Translations under genes and position numbers: made by a program
From: Phoronis australis
Lineage: Eukaryota > Phoronida > Phoronidae
Length of the DNA: 64,000 bases
Assembly (NCBI GenBank): GCA_002633005.1
Contig: NMRA01000346.1
Span: forward strand, 393,444-457,443
Reading direction: 5' to 3'
Part shown: positions 1 to 11,723 of the stretch, in pieces
How the letters are laid out: every line of letters starts with the position of its first letter
Numbering within the stretch: position 1 is the stretch's first letter
Notes under the pieces: model-generated
Seen by the model: the letters and a program-made list of their open reading frames with translations, nothing else
Told to the model about the DNA's origin: nothing
The model's database searches: none

Positions 1-1550
1 GATTTAAGAAGCCGGCAATGAATAAATCACTGCGTTACCGGCTGTGCAATAAAACTAATTGACGGGACACCTAGGCCGTGTGAGCTCATGCTAATTTAGT
101 GTTAGCTGGCAGAAACTGTTGTGAAACAATTCGATTTCCATCCCACGGCCAGGTGTTAGGGGAATCTTTTTTTACATTACTCAAATAATGATTGTCAATG
201 TACAACTTCTGCCCTGACGGTGCTGTGGCCAAAGCGGAACCTGAATTCGCGGCCCCCGACGAGTAAGTAGATTTGCAGCTTCGTGGCTAATTCACCAACA
301 AAATCAGGTGCACATTACTTTGGCTCACTAGTATAGTATTTCCTTGACTGGAAGTTTAGTTTCCACTGAACTTTGGCTGGTTTATGTTCGTGATGTCTGA
401 TCAGTTTCCGAGACACTGGCGGGGGATACCGAGTCAATCCGGCCGGCCGCGACGGGCCTGATCGGGCTCCGAACCACTGGCCAGGCTAACAAGCGTTCTG
501 TGTTTAGAACTCAAAAAAATCACAAGTCTAAACAACACAGATCTAGGTTCTCCTGTCTGTATCTCACAAAAATACTTCGAAATTATCTCCGAACAGATCC
601 CAAACTCCTGCTACGGATTTTATTGGCCTGCCGAACTTTGTAGGCTACGGTGTGTCCAAATACCAATAAATCAGTAAGAGCGAAATAAAACAACACGTTT
701 TAAAAACACTCGGTATATTTTTAAGGGTTTTACATCGAAGTTTGATGATTTATTGGTGTTAAACGATGACTTCAAGCGATAAGCTGACACCAGTAACCCG
801 TGTTGTGAGCTGCTGAACAGACTGCGTGTGAAACCGATGACGTCATTGGATAATTTCAACACCTCCGTCTGCCGTCAGGTGTCAGGTAACGCAACCGTAC
901 GTGTCGTTATGGAGTAGAACTACTCGATATAAATTGATACAAATTAGGTTGTTTTTGGGTGGCTCGCTCCTTTAAGTTATGTTGCAGGTGAAGGCTATGA
1001 CTCAATGGCATTTGCTTGATTTTTTGTTCTGTTCTGAGTGAAGATTGCGAGTTGTTGACTCCTCCCACTCAATTATTTCCCAGACGTCCCTTTTCTTAAA
1101 CGTTTATTGCTTGAAGGCGGGAAGTTGAAACTGAGCATAAGAAATTCAGTACCCTTTAGACACATTGGATTTATAAAAAATCTGACTACTCGACAACCAC
1201 TTTTTAACTGATTTCTGTAATCTGCAAAGTTTATACAGACTGGATTATAACTCACTGTCTCCCAGTTCGTAGTAATCGCCTATATACATGTAGTAGCTTT
1301 TGAGAGAAAACTGCTGTTTTGGTGTATGTGGGTCGTTTGATGTAGTCAGCTGCAGTTCTGAGTAGTCGCAAAGAATGGAAATTGGAATCAGTTTCAGGCC
1401 CAGTATTGTTCACATTTTCAGGTTTTGTAGGCCTACATCGTGTTCAACAGACTGTGAACCAGTCACAAAGACCAGATTTCTCAACCCCAAGTTAACAAAA
1501 ACTGTTGAGTGCCACCTTAAACTGTTTCAGGAGGATTCATGGTCATATTC
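1..1550. other. No gene recognised
   Basis: Mixed-composition sequence with short chance frames on both strands. No protein motif, RNA gene or clear repeat seen. Confidence 0.5.
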
Positions 1551-1566
1551 GAAAATAGCTGCGGCT

Positions 1567-1675
1567 ATGGCGGACTTTTTGAGACCCGGTCTCGAAGTTT
1601 TCTATCGTCTTGGAAATGCGGCGTTCATTCTCACTTCATTCTGGTTTTGGTGTATCAACAACAGAAAATTATCAA
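1567..1675 (+). CDS. Possible first coding exon of a membrane protein
   Basis: An ATG in a GCGGCTATGG context opens 36 codons (MADFLRPGLEVFYRLGN...) with one hydrophobic span (AAFILTSFWFWCI), then NNRKLS, and a GTAAGC donor after TCAA. A short start exon with a transmembrane or signal-anchor segment and a good donor is plausible. I could not find a following exon downstream and do not recognise the family. Confidence 0.3.
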
Positions 1676-2264
1676 GTAAGCTTGTTTTCAGAACCAAGTC
1701 AAGGCTCAGCCTTCATTGTGAGCTTTGATGAATGGGTCTTGGTTGTATTACTTGTATAATATCAACGCGAGACCAATGTAGTGCACTGAAGGATGACCGA
1801 CATAGTTTTAAAAACTTAGTCAATAACGCACGCCTGAAATCCCGCCGTAAGCCGTTCTGGGAAGGCTAGCTCGTCTGTTGACGGTATTCATCTCTTCGAA
1901 AGGGACGCATGTTACAATTTTAAGTGCGGTGCTCCCAACTGGCTTAATCTGTAGTTTGGGATTTGAGGAAATAATTACACGAACACGTAGTATATTGACC
2001 CTTTGGCGTAAAGTGAACAGAAGCGAACATGAAAGAGACGCGATTTCCTGGTTCGCGAAATACAGTACTATCAGGAAAGTCTATCAGAGCAAATAAGTCC
2101 ACGGGTTTGATTGTGCCCGAGAGAAAATATCAAAAGAATTGCATGTTGCAATAGCCTACAACGCTGACGATGTAAAATGATACTCCTCCCTGGGTTTTAA
2201 CGGCTTACACAGAATCTGCCGGAAGATACTGAAATTTGCAGGAAAATTTCGCAAATTGCAATTG

Positions 2265-2665
2265 TTTATGCTTTTTTGCTTTCAATGTCATAAAGCGAAG
2301 TTCCGTGTCATTCAGTTATTTTTGATCCAAGACCAAAAATTTGGTTTGTGCTTAATTCATTTTATGACGTTTTGGAGCAAAACGGAAGCAAAAAGAGAGG
2401 AAAAAACAAGCCCTNTTTATGCTTTTTTGCTTTCAATGTCATAAAGCGAAGTTCCGTGTCATTCAGTTATTTTTGATCCAAGACCAAAAATGTACAATAC
2501 AAACTTAAAACATATGGATACTGGGATTTGTTTACTTTCAAAAATAGAAATCGTGCAGAACAGCTGATATCTGGAACACGTTGTGATTAATTTGGTTTGT
2601 GCTTAATTCATTTTATGACGTTTTGGAGCAAAACGGAAGCAAAAAGAGAGGAAAAAACAAGCCCT
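2265..2665. repeat. Duplicated flanks around a single-N join (likely assembly artefact)
   Basis: 2265-2414 recurs as 2416-2490 plus 2590-2665, with about 100 extra bases between. An N lies exactly at 2415. This looks like two haplotypes, one lacking 100 bp, placed end to end. Confidence 0.8.
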
Positions 2666-3976
2666 GGCACGAGAATCACCACTTAGCCACTGATTAAAAT
2701 AAAGAGCGTTTTATTGTACTGTTTCTAATAAAGACGTGGACTTGAAAAGTTGAAAAATAATCTCAAGCCACACTCGTGTGTTTCGTTAGTGCTCTGAGAA
2801 TCTCTGAGAACTTCGTGACTGGTGGGAAGACAACGTGACGTCATCTTGAAACACGTATTGTGCCCAAACAAGTTTTATGCACAGTGTTTTCTAACCTTTA
2901 TGGGAGATCTGATCGTAGGTGCTGTATCACAAATGAGAAGATTTAGTAATTTTATCTTCCTTTTACAGTTGGAAACACAGTTTATGGCGAAGAGCACTAA
3001 TCCGTTACCGCGAAGTGAATCCATGTTTATGTTTTTCAAGTGCACGCAGGGTTCAAGTTTTTTTTTTTTCCACCCAGGTATTTGTAATATATCTACGCGT
3101 ACGTTTACATGTACAATACCAAGGAAGTTTATTCTCATCTACTTAGAAAATACAGTTTTAAGTTTGACATTGAATTTTTGACGGTGTAATAACAAAGGGG
3201 CAGCCAAGGTTGAATGACACTGGATTCGGCTTCCAAAGAAGGTGGAAAAACCCAAGTAGGCTTATATTCAAGCCGTCACTTACGACGTGTCTCTTAGTAT
3301 TGTGCATGTAGTGTTACATATATCTTTCGAATAAAAATTCTTTTTACACGTACCTGTACATTTTGGCTAAAACTGACGAAATAGTATCTTTAACGCATCG
3401 TCTATTCCCGCTTTTAGCTCTCTTCTACATTCACAAATCAGTACACAAATTCAGGTTTGTTTTAGAGAAGAGACAAGTTAAACGTTAGTTGGTGAACGAC
3501 GAGTGTGTGTGACAGCGGTCGTCAACAACGCAGTGTAACTTGAATTAGCATAGATTGAATACAGTAAAAATACCTATGGACAATTTGTAGAACAATGGGT
3601 GATCACGAAGCTTCAGGATCATACCTACTGTGATTTTTTCGCAGAAATGATGATTTGAAATTTGTTGGTGCTTCCAGTAAATAATCGGGGACTGTCCCTT
3701 ACTAATGCTGTAGTACCGGTATTTTGGTACAAAATGAACGCACAACCGCAGTATTTGGTGAAAGCGTAAAGTATTTTTTCATTTCCCGTGGTACGTATTA
3801 TACAGGTAGTTGTCGATTAATGTTTTTCTCACGAAAAGAATTCGAACGAAGTCTCGATATATCTCGAATTCGCGAAAGTTGACGCAATACCCTTTCCTCT
3901 TTCTGCAACTAGAGGGAGCGAGGAGAGAGAAAGGTAATGAGAGGGCGAGCCGGGAGGAAGAGCGGAGGGGGAGGGG

Positions 3977-4371
3977 GAGCAGAAGGCAGAAGGCATGTCT
4001 TAAAAATGCCTGGGACACAAAAACTCGTGGCAAATCGTGAGGATACTAACGTGAGAGTTACTCACCTTGGATTCTGCAAGAATGCCATGAAAAAATTTGT
4101 CAGATTCATTTTTTAAAACACGGACGGAATATAAATTTTTTCATCCCAACCCAGGTTTCAAATGCCCCATCCTNGAGCAGAAGGCAGAAGGCATGTCTTA
4201 AAAATGCCTGGGACACAAAAACTCGTGGCAAATCGTGATGATACTAACGTGAGAGTTACTCACCTTGGATTCTGCAAGAATGCCATGAAAAAAATTGTCA
4301 GATTCATTTTTTAAAACACGGACGGAATATAAATTTTTTCATCCCAACCCAGGTTTCAAATGCCCCATCCT
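3977..4371. repeat. 197-bp direct duplication around a single-N join (likely assembly artefact)
   Basis: 3977-4173 and 4175-4371 are the same length and differ at two positions. N4174 lies exactly between them. A GA-rich purine tract (3913-3985) precedes the first copy. Confidence 0.85.
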
Positions 4372-5506
4372 TAATGGCATACATTCGCGCATACCCTGAA
4401 AACATAACCGTCATTGTTTTGTTTACATCAAGGGTCAAAGGTCACATTTTCCATATAAGGGAAATGTGGTCAGTCCGTTTCTTCCACACCAAATAAGAAG
4501 GAGACGAGCTTTGCCTTGTGGGAGAAAAATAGACGAAGTGACGAGTAGTTGACAGATCGTTTTTTTTTTTTGAAATCAAAATGCTTTGACATCAACAGAA
4601 ACTCATTTTTTCTAAAAAAAACCCATGAAAATACCTGGTGAACAGTTCTATTTCTGTTTCTGTTTCTGTTTCAGTGGCAGAGAACCACCTGAAATAAGGA
4701 AATTTAGTCTATGTCACTTTAAATTGCCGTTCAAGTATGAATCCTAAAGATTCCTGACTGTTGCTATCAAGAAAGGTTCCAATAAATAAAGCAATGAATA
4801 AATAAAACTAATAAAATGTACAAAAATGAGCTTTGAAATAAATGTTAAAAATGATGTTGTGCAACTAGCTGACTCACCGGGATCAAAAATAGGTTGACAC
4901 AGCTCAGGGGTATTGATATGAAATGCTTTTTATAGATTCTATTACATATAATGTACGAAGCTGTTGGGAATATAACAAATTAGGTCGTAGTTGGTTGTTA
5001 TGAAATAGGTTACAGCGTGCTACGACTGCGTGACAGCACACCTACTGCATGTGACAGCGAGCGAGTTCCCGACATATTTCTCTATCGCGTTGTTTTTTAG
5101 CTTTCTATTGAGGGATTCTTCATTTACGACCATGCAGCGTACAGTTTATGTTGATCATGCAGTTTTCAGTAACCAACAAGACCGTATGATTCAGCGCAAG
5201 CGAATATCCACGGTAACAATTTAATGTAGACCCGTCCGTTTATTACGTAAAAGCTAAACCAGAAGTGACTTAGTTGGTAGAACCCATGCATATGAAGGCT
5301 ATGCATCGTCGCTTCTTATTTCGCTGTGGGACCAAATGAGATGCAATTGCAAGTCTTGCTTCCCATGGTTGTGCTGATTCGCGAATAGCACTCTAAGGCG
5401 CTATGTTTTAGAAACCGTGTCGACTCTTGTTTTAACGGACTTTGAACTAGGTGACGTTTGGAAGTGGCATGGGCACCGCTATACATAGCCGCCGTCTGCA
5501 ACTGGA
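4372..5506. other. No gene recognised; short simple repeat
   Basis: AT-rich. It contains a (TTTCTG)n run at about 4647-4672 and poly-T/poly-A runs. Nothing coding is supported. Confidence 0.5.
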
Positions 5507-6006
5507 GTAGAGACGGTAGTCATCCCATAGGCACTCCATACGCCGGAAGCTTTTCGGCGATTTATGCCTTTCATCGATAAAACGATCAAGGTCACCTTGC
5601 TAGAAGTGCCGCTTGCGCACACAAGGACACTTTGACGTGGTGTCCCCTGGAACGAGCAGTGTAAAGTAACAAAGTTGCCGATTTGGGGAACTGAACAAAG
5701 GACTTCTCGAAAAAAAGTTTGACTGTGGGAGTATTCCATGGAGCAGGAAAGAGTTAAAGAAATCAACGGTCTCTTACGGTCTCTCTCTCTCCCCCTCTCC
5801 CTCTCCCTCTCCCTCTCTCTCTCTCTCCCTCTCCCTCTCCCTCTCCCTCCAGTCTCCCTCTCCCTCTCCCTCTCCCTATACGTATATATATATATGCAAA
5901 AAGTACTCATAACAACGTGACTTTGATTGTTTGATCAGTGTGAGGCATAATTCGCCGAAAAGCTTCCGGCGGATGAAGTGTCTAGTATATGACTATCGTC
6001 TCTATT
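5507..6006. mobile_element. About 500-bp foldback element with roughly 65-bp inverted repeats
   Basis: The left arm 5507-5571 (TAGAGACGGTAGTCAT...CGCCGGAAGCTTTTCGGCG...TTATGCCT) matches the reverse complement of 5940-6006 at roughly 80% of positions. Each arm contains an imperfect palindrome, CGCCG..AGCTT..CGGCG. The interior holds unique sequence and the CT microsatellite. No ORF spans it. Confidence 0.6.
5778..5896 (+). repeat. Polypyrimidine (CT/CCCTCT)n microsatellite followed by (TA)n
   Basis: About 100 bases of CTCTCT and CCCTCT repeats, then TATATATATATA at 5885-5896. The open frames across it on both strands are repeat artefacts. Confidence 0.95.
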
Positions 6007-9000
6007 GCGGCCATTTGAGACGCTCAATATAGCTTTAATTACATCTCATACGTAAACTTGGCAAAATATTTTCCACAATCCTTCCACACTTCACCTGAAG
6101 TGATACAAATGAAAACACGGTTGGCCTAAATCAACGACAGATACACTCAAAGAAAATAAAGATAACGCAAGTAAGAAATTTAGGTTAAGATCGAAGTCTC
6201 CAAGGCATTGTTTACAGTTGAACTCGAACACGAAGACTAACGAACCACTACAAGTCGCCTAACACGAGCATGGTACAATTTTGTCGTCGCTAACAAGACA
6301 CGTAAACTTGCAATTAGGTTCATGAATTAAATGCGTGGGTAAAAACTTATCGACTGCAAGATCTCTTTGATATCCAAGAGACCCATATGTAATGTTATCG
6401 CTCTAACAGCAATCTATTAATCCAGATTCTGCAAAACAATAAGTTACTGACACTGACAGATCTACACGTATGATGTCGCACGGGGGTGGGGGTGGGGGTA
6501 AAATCACATTTTCTGAAGGAAAGAGTCAGTATGGGCCCTAAAATGGCAAGCTGACTGCCCTTTTTGCTTTTTGTCACTGTGACGACCCTAAGGGAGGGGT
6601 CCGCGAGCCACCAGGGCCTTTGGCATTGGGGTCGATGAACAGAGATTTTGATGAAGTAATCGAGGGAAGAAGACTTTAGTCTCGCCTCCGCAAACCAGCA
6701 CTTGGTGATAATCCACATGGAAACCAAAGTTCCGGTAATCATCCAACGAATACTATCAGTCCTTAAGAAAAGACCCTAAAGCAAGTGTTTCGAAAATAAT
6801 TGTCAAAGAAGTAAAGCCAAAATACACATATTAACATACTATCGTGGAAGTAACGCGACGATTGTCATGCGGAACTGTGTTTCCACACGGTAAACATGCA
6901 CACAAATCGTGTTTTACGTGACCACAGATACTTTTATCACAAAAACAATATTAAGTAAGGGAGAGTTCACCTACATGTACATGTATTACATATACATGTA
7001 CTTCATTCAATCCTCTCCCACCACCCTCTCTCATCACCCGTCATCCTGATATCACACCTTGTCCAGACTCTAATTACGCTATCACAGTTTACCCCCGTGT
7101 TTTCGGAAGAAATGGCAGTTGGTTGGTGAAATTCCGTCTTTATTACTCTAATGACAAACTAAAGTCATTTTATAATCGTTAGTTGCATTTGCCGCTGTTG
7201 TATTCAGTAATTTAAGTACGCCACTTCAAGATATTCTAATAAACCACAACATGACATCACCATGAGTCTAATCCCCTCCCCCTGTCATAAATCGTCATCT
7301 TTCCAAGCCTCCTCCCATGTCGAGTAATATACATAATAAGCATGCTGCGTAAAATTTAGTTGGAAACCTTGGGAATTGAAGCAGGTATTCAACTAAACTG
7401 CTCTCCTGGGTTTCCCGCCCTCATATAAATATTTTACACAATGGCGGATTTTCTGATGTTTTGAGAAATAAATATGGTGCTGTGTGTAGGGCCGACCCGG
7501 ATTATACGGCGACAGAACTCTCCTTTGACCCGGAGATAAGAAAGCGCCTGACCTCGTTTTGGAAATCGGGCACATTTTCGTGTCTCTGATGTCTTGAAGG
7601 CAAAGAATTTCAGATCACGCATCCACGAGTATTGGCCCCATTTATCAAACTTTCTCACATCGAAGTTGCAGCCCACAGCACAGCAGTAACATTTCGTAGG
7701 CATTAGAAGGACGGATAGAATAATGCAACCGAGAAAAACTTGTAAAAAAATCAAACAACATATATGAGGAACACAATTGGCATGAAAACGAGGCAGCAAA
7801 CGTGCCCGACAGATATTTACGAGCACTGCAGGTAATTACAGCGATATTCGAGTACCGCTGTGTAATCCGGGACGACCATATTGGCATACACTTTCGCTCT
7901 TGAACTTTTGCAATGCCCAATGTGCTCGTAAACGCCCGAATCATATCATTTTTGTTGATTAGTCTCGTGTCTCCAAATTTAGCCTGTGACGACCTACATT
8001 TGGCAACAACAAAGAAGCTCGAACTCTTTTAACATTAACAGGGCGTTTAATCAGATAAACCAATGGCAGAAGTTGAATACAGTGAACTGCAGCAACAAAG
8101 TACTGGTATCACTGATGCGTAAAGTAGCTCTCATGCATTCGCCTGATCCAGCTCTACCTGAGGCGGCAAAATCAAGCGGGTTCTGAGCCAGAGCCTGCCG
8201 TGGCTGCGTGACCCGGCGGTACAGTACTTGAGCTAAAAACAGATAGATTCCATATTTTGGGAAAAACGTTTGGAATCATTACCCACACCTAAGTAAACAG
8301 TGGAGGATTATCCGATCTCTCGTTGCATATACACTGCTTATTACGTCAAACGCACCGGGGTAACCTTTCCAGTTAAACAAGAGCATTCGAGAAAATTTTA
8401 AATGACGTGTGAATGATCATGCTTTCAAAAAGACGACCGAGCTTATTCGTCTGAGGCGTTCATAAGTCTTGGAATGAAATGTCAATTTTATTAGCTTTGA
8501 CCACACGATTTGTACTTTAAAACATACCAGGGCACAAGATTCTTATGATAAATTATGAATATTTAGTAATAAATACTCGTCGTAGTCGATCAGTGCAACA
8601 CGATCCCCCCAAGTGAGAATCAATACAGATCAATCAATTGGAAGTAAACTGTTTAATCATTTCAAGATGTATCACCGGCGGGAACTATTTGTAGGTGCGT
8701 GCTGACAAGTGCAAATCTGAAATTAATCTGAAAATTCCCAACCACTGAAATCATTTTCATGTTGTCGAGTCTTTACGATCTTCACATCTGTTAACGTTGT
8801 TTACGTACAGAAAACTCGAAAGAACACTATTGCTAGAGGACTTATTTGAATAGACGGAGATGCTGTTAGGAATTCAACAGTTGATGAAACACTACATGTA
8901 TTGATCAGCTGTTATTTAAAATCTGAATTTAAATCAATTTATATTGGTTTAGAAATAATAAACTTTCCCAAGCGGAGTTTCACCAGAGGTGTAGACAACT

Positions 9001-10059
9001 TGAATGATGTGATTTTGAGTTTAATTTTCTGGGTGTTAATTTTAAGTTGAACTTGCGAACTGTCCTAAGGTACATGTAACGTTGAGTCCAAATCTATAAA
9101 CAAATATTAACAGATGGTCTCATAATAAGCCGACTATCTTTGGAAAAGGTCACAGTATAAAAAACACGTGTTTGAAAAATTTGAACATACACTTGCAATC
9201 ACGTCACTTCGACCAATGATATAACTTGGGCGATATCTACAATTTTTGAAATTCATACGGAACGGCAAATAATATAAACTAAGAGGGAGGTGAAAATATG
9301 TAACAAATTTTAATATGCATTTTAAAATAAGTTTCCATATTAGAAGTGTTTATAGTGAAAAAGCAATCCAAGCAAAGGTTTTTGAATACAATGTATGACG
9401 CGTAATGTTAGTATTTTGCATTTGTTTACTTTAATGCAAAAACAAGAGCTAGAGGTTTACCGCTGATTTTGCAAAACTACACGTAATCATGGCCACTGGT
9501 TGGTTCCTTGCACTTGTCAGTTAGTGTTTTCGCGTAGCGCCACAGACAGTACATACAGTTATACACTTGCGTTCATGCATATCGTTAGCACGTATCATAC
9601 CGAATAATCATGAAGAAAGTCCATAACACCATGCAGTTTTAAAAATATTAAAACAGTTAAGTTTACTAAGCAGAACATAGGATGATTACTACGAATATTC
9701 AAATTCATTCGTGCATTCGTTTTTAATAAACGAAATGAAGAACTCATTGAAAAGTGAATTCAAAATCCGGCGGGTCAAATTAATATTCTCAAAACCGGTT
9801 TCTCATATACATCTCATACCAAAGTCGTCGCCACTTTTCACATAATATGAAAGTAAAAGGAAGTTATAGTTTTATGGTCAAAAACGTATTTTGGAATTGT
9901 TGCTGAAAAGGATAGCCTTCTTGTGGTTATTAGCTTTGACCTGAGCTATAAAATAAGACCGTTGTTTCGTGATTGCAATCCTCGCCGTTATTTGACAGAC
10001 CTTTGCTAAAATCAAGGCCACTAGCTTCACCAGTTAAATGTCCTCACTTAACTCCGCCA
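6007..10059. other. Intergenic or intronic, no gene supported apart from the tentative exon at 8063
   Basis: AT-rich with short frames only. There is a G-rich tract (6481-6499) and a CCACCCTCTC tract near 7020. No domain-like stretch was found on either strand. Confidence 0.45.
8063..8118 (+). CDS. Possible first coding exon (18 codons)
   Basis: ACCAATGGCAG starts MAEVEYSELQQQSTGITDA, ending at GATGC|GTAAAG. Only start context, amino-acid composition and the donor support it. No partner exon is seen. Confidence 0.15.
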
Positions 10060-10145
10060 TATATCGAGTAGGGTTCTGCTCCGCCTGCAAGACGCTAGAC
10101 TGTGACCGCGGGGGTTGTAGGTTCGTATACCTGCTCTGACTGATG
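10060..10145 (+). repeat. tRNA-derived SINE-like sequence
   Basis: A GCTAGACTGTGACCGCGGG stretch is followed by a GGTTCGTATACC B-box (10120-10131), the usual order in tRNA-derived SINE heads. The A-box is weak and no cloverleaf closes, so it is not called as a tRNA gene. Confidence 0.45.
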
Positions 10146-11686
10146 ACAAAAACTCCCTTTCTCGTACATGAAACCTCCTGAAAGGCTGGCACTGGGAAAC
10201 TGAACGATAAACAATGCAGGATTATTAAAAAATACCTGCAGAAAATCTTTATCGGACACCAATTAATGTTGCTGAACGATTAAAGCCAGCTGATAAAGCA
10301 GACGGTCGTGAATTGAAACAATAGTTGGTAAATGATTGATCACAAACCAACAGAGGACGTTTTTCACTCAAGCGAAAACACCTTAAATCAGTTTGGAAAC
10401 TGGAAACGTAAATATCAAAAAGTAAAAAAATCAAAACGCGTGAATACGCAGTTGCAATGGGTCTAAAAGTACAACTTGCACACTGCGTTTAGGTCCAAAT
10501 TAAAATGGAGTTTGTTTTCCTCGCACGCCCGTCCGTAAAATAGGTTACATTTATCATGAAAAACAGCAAAAGAAAATATTAGTTCAAATTGAAAAAAACA
10601 AATATTTTCGTACGAGTACATGCACGACTGCACGACTCGAGAATGAAAAGTGGACAACAAAATGGTTTACCCACTGACCAACCGAAAAAGAGCCTTATAA
10701 TTAGCACCACCAGGTGGATAGAAGTCTATTCCGAAAGATTTTACGGCACCATCGAAAATCGACACCCTACGCGATTCGGAATCGAGATAATGTTGTTGAC
10801 AAGACCCAACTACATGCTCCCAACAAATGAAATTGGTCTCGGATAAAGATTGACGGTTGAGCAACTGTACCGGCACCTCCATGACTGTCTTGAATTCGGC
10901 AACGGTGGTGAGTTTTCTCTGAATTATCTTGGTCAAGGCAAGTCAAGTTTATTTCTTTAGATAGAGACCCCTTCCGGGATATACATGCATGAAAAGCACA
11001 ACGTCAAACAATTACACACAACAAGAATGCGACAGAATGGAATGTAAGATAAATACACTCGTGTAGTCCTACGTCTAAAGTAATGAAATGACCAGAATCT
11101 ACAAGCAACGAATCGACAAGGCAAGATACTTGCAAGCATTCACAATATTGACTACATACAACTGAAATATTTATAACAATTACACTGCATACATGACAGT
11201 AACAAAAATAACTTAACGTTCTTCTAAAATAGTAGACCAGATAACCAATTGATCAAAAAGATCTAAACACGAGACATATTCACATATTCGTATGAATAAA
11301 TTTATTATGGTTCAGAAGTTTTTCACCAATATCAATGTCCACTTCCACTACTTCACTAACGTTTTTAAAATAATACGGCTGGATATACAGGGATCGGTCG
11401 GCAGAGAAGGATGGGCAAACTAACAAGAAGTCGCCAAAAATCCAGACAAGAGCATACAAATGGCAAGAAATCGTAGAATCAGTACAAGTGAAACGACCCA
11501 TAAGAAATCGGCAACTTATTTCCACAGCGAAAATGACAGCACAATAATGCGTCTACACAACCAATGGTTTTCAAATAGTATTCAAATCTGAGTGACATTT
11601 GAACAACATGACTGCAGCAAATTCTACCAACGTCCAGTTTTGCAGAGCAATACCCTCATTATGGACCATGCCTTTCAACTGAACAT

Positions 11687-11688
<2 letters not shown>

Positions 11689-11720
<32 letters not shown>
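11689..11720 (+). repeat. (TA)n microsatellite
   Basis: An uninterrupted alternating TA run of about 30 bases. The open frames across it are artefacts. Confidence 0.95.

Positions 11721-11723
<3 letters not shown>

Noticed and set aside
5479-5920. Long Arg/Glu-rich and Ser/Leu-rich frames on opposite strands
   Set aside because: They are translations of the CT/GA microsatellite and have no conserved content.
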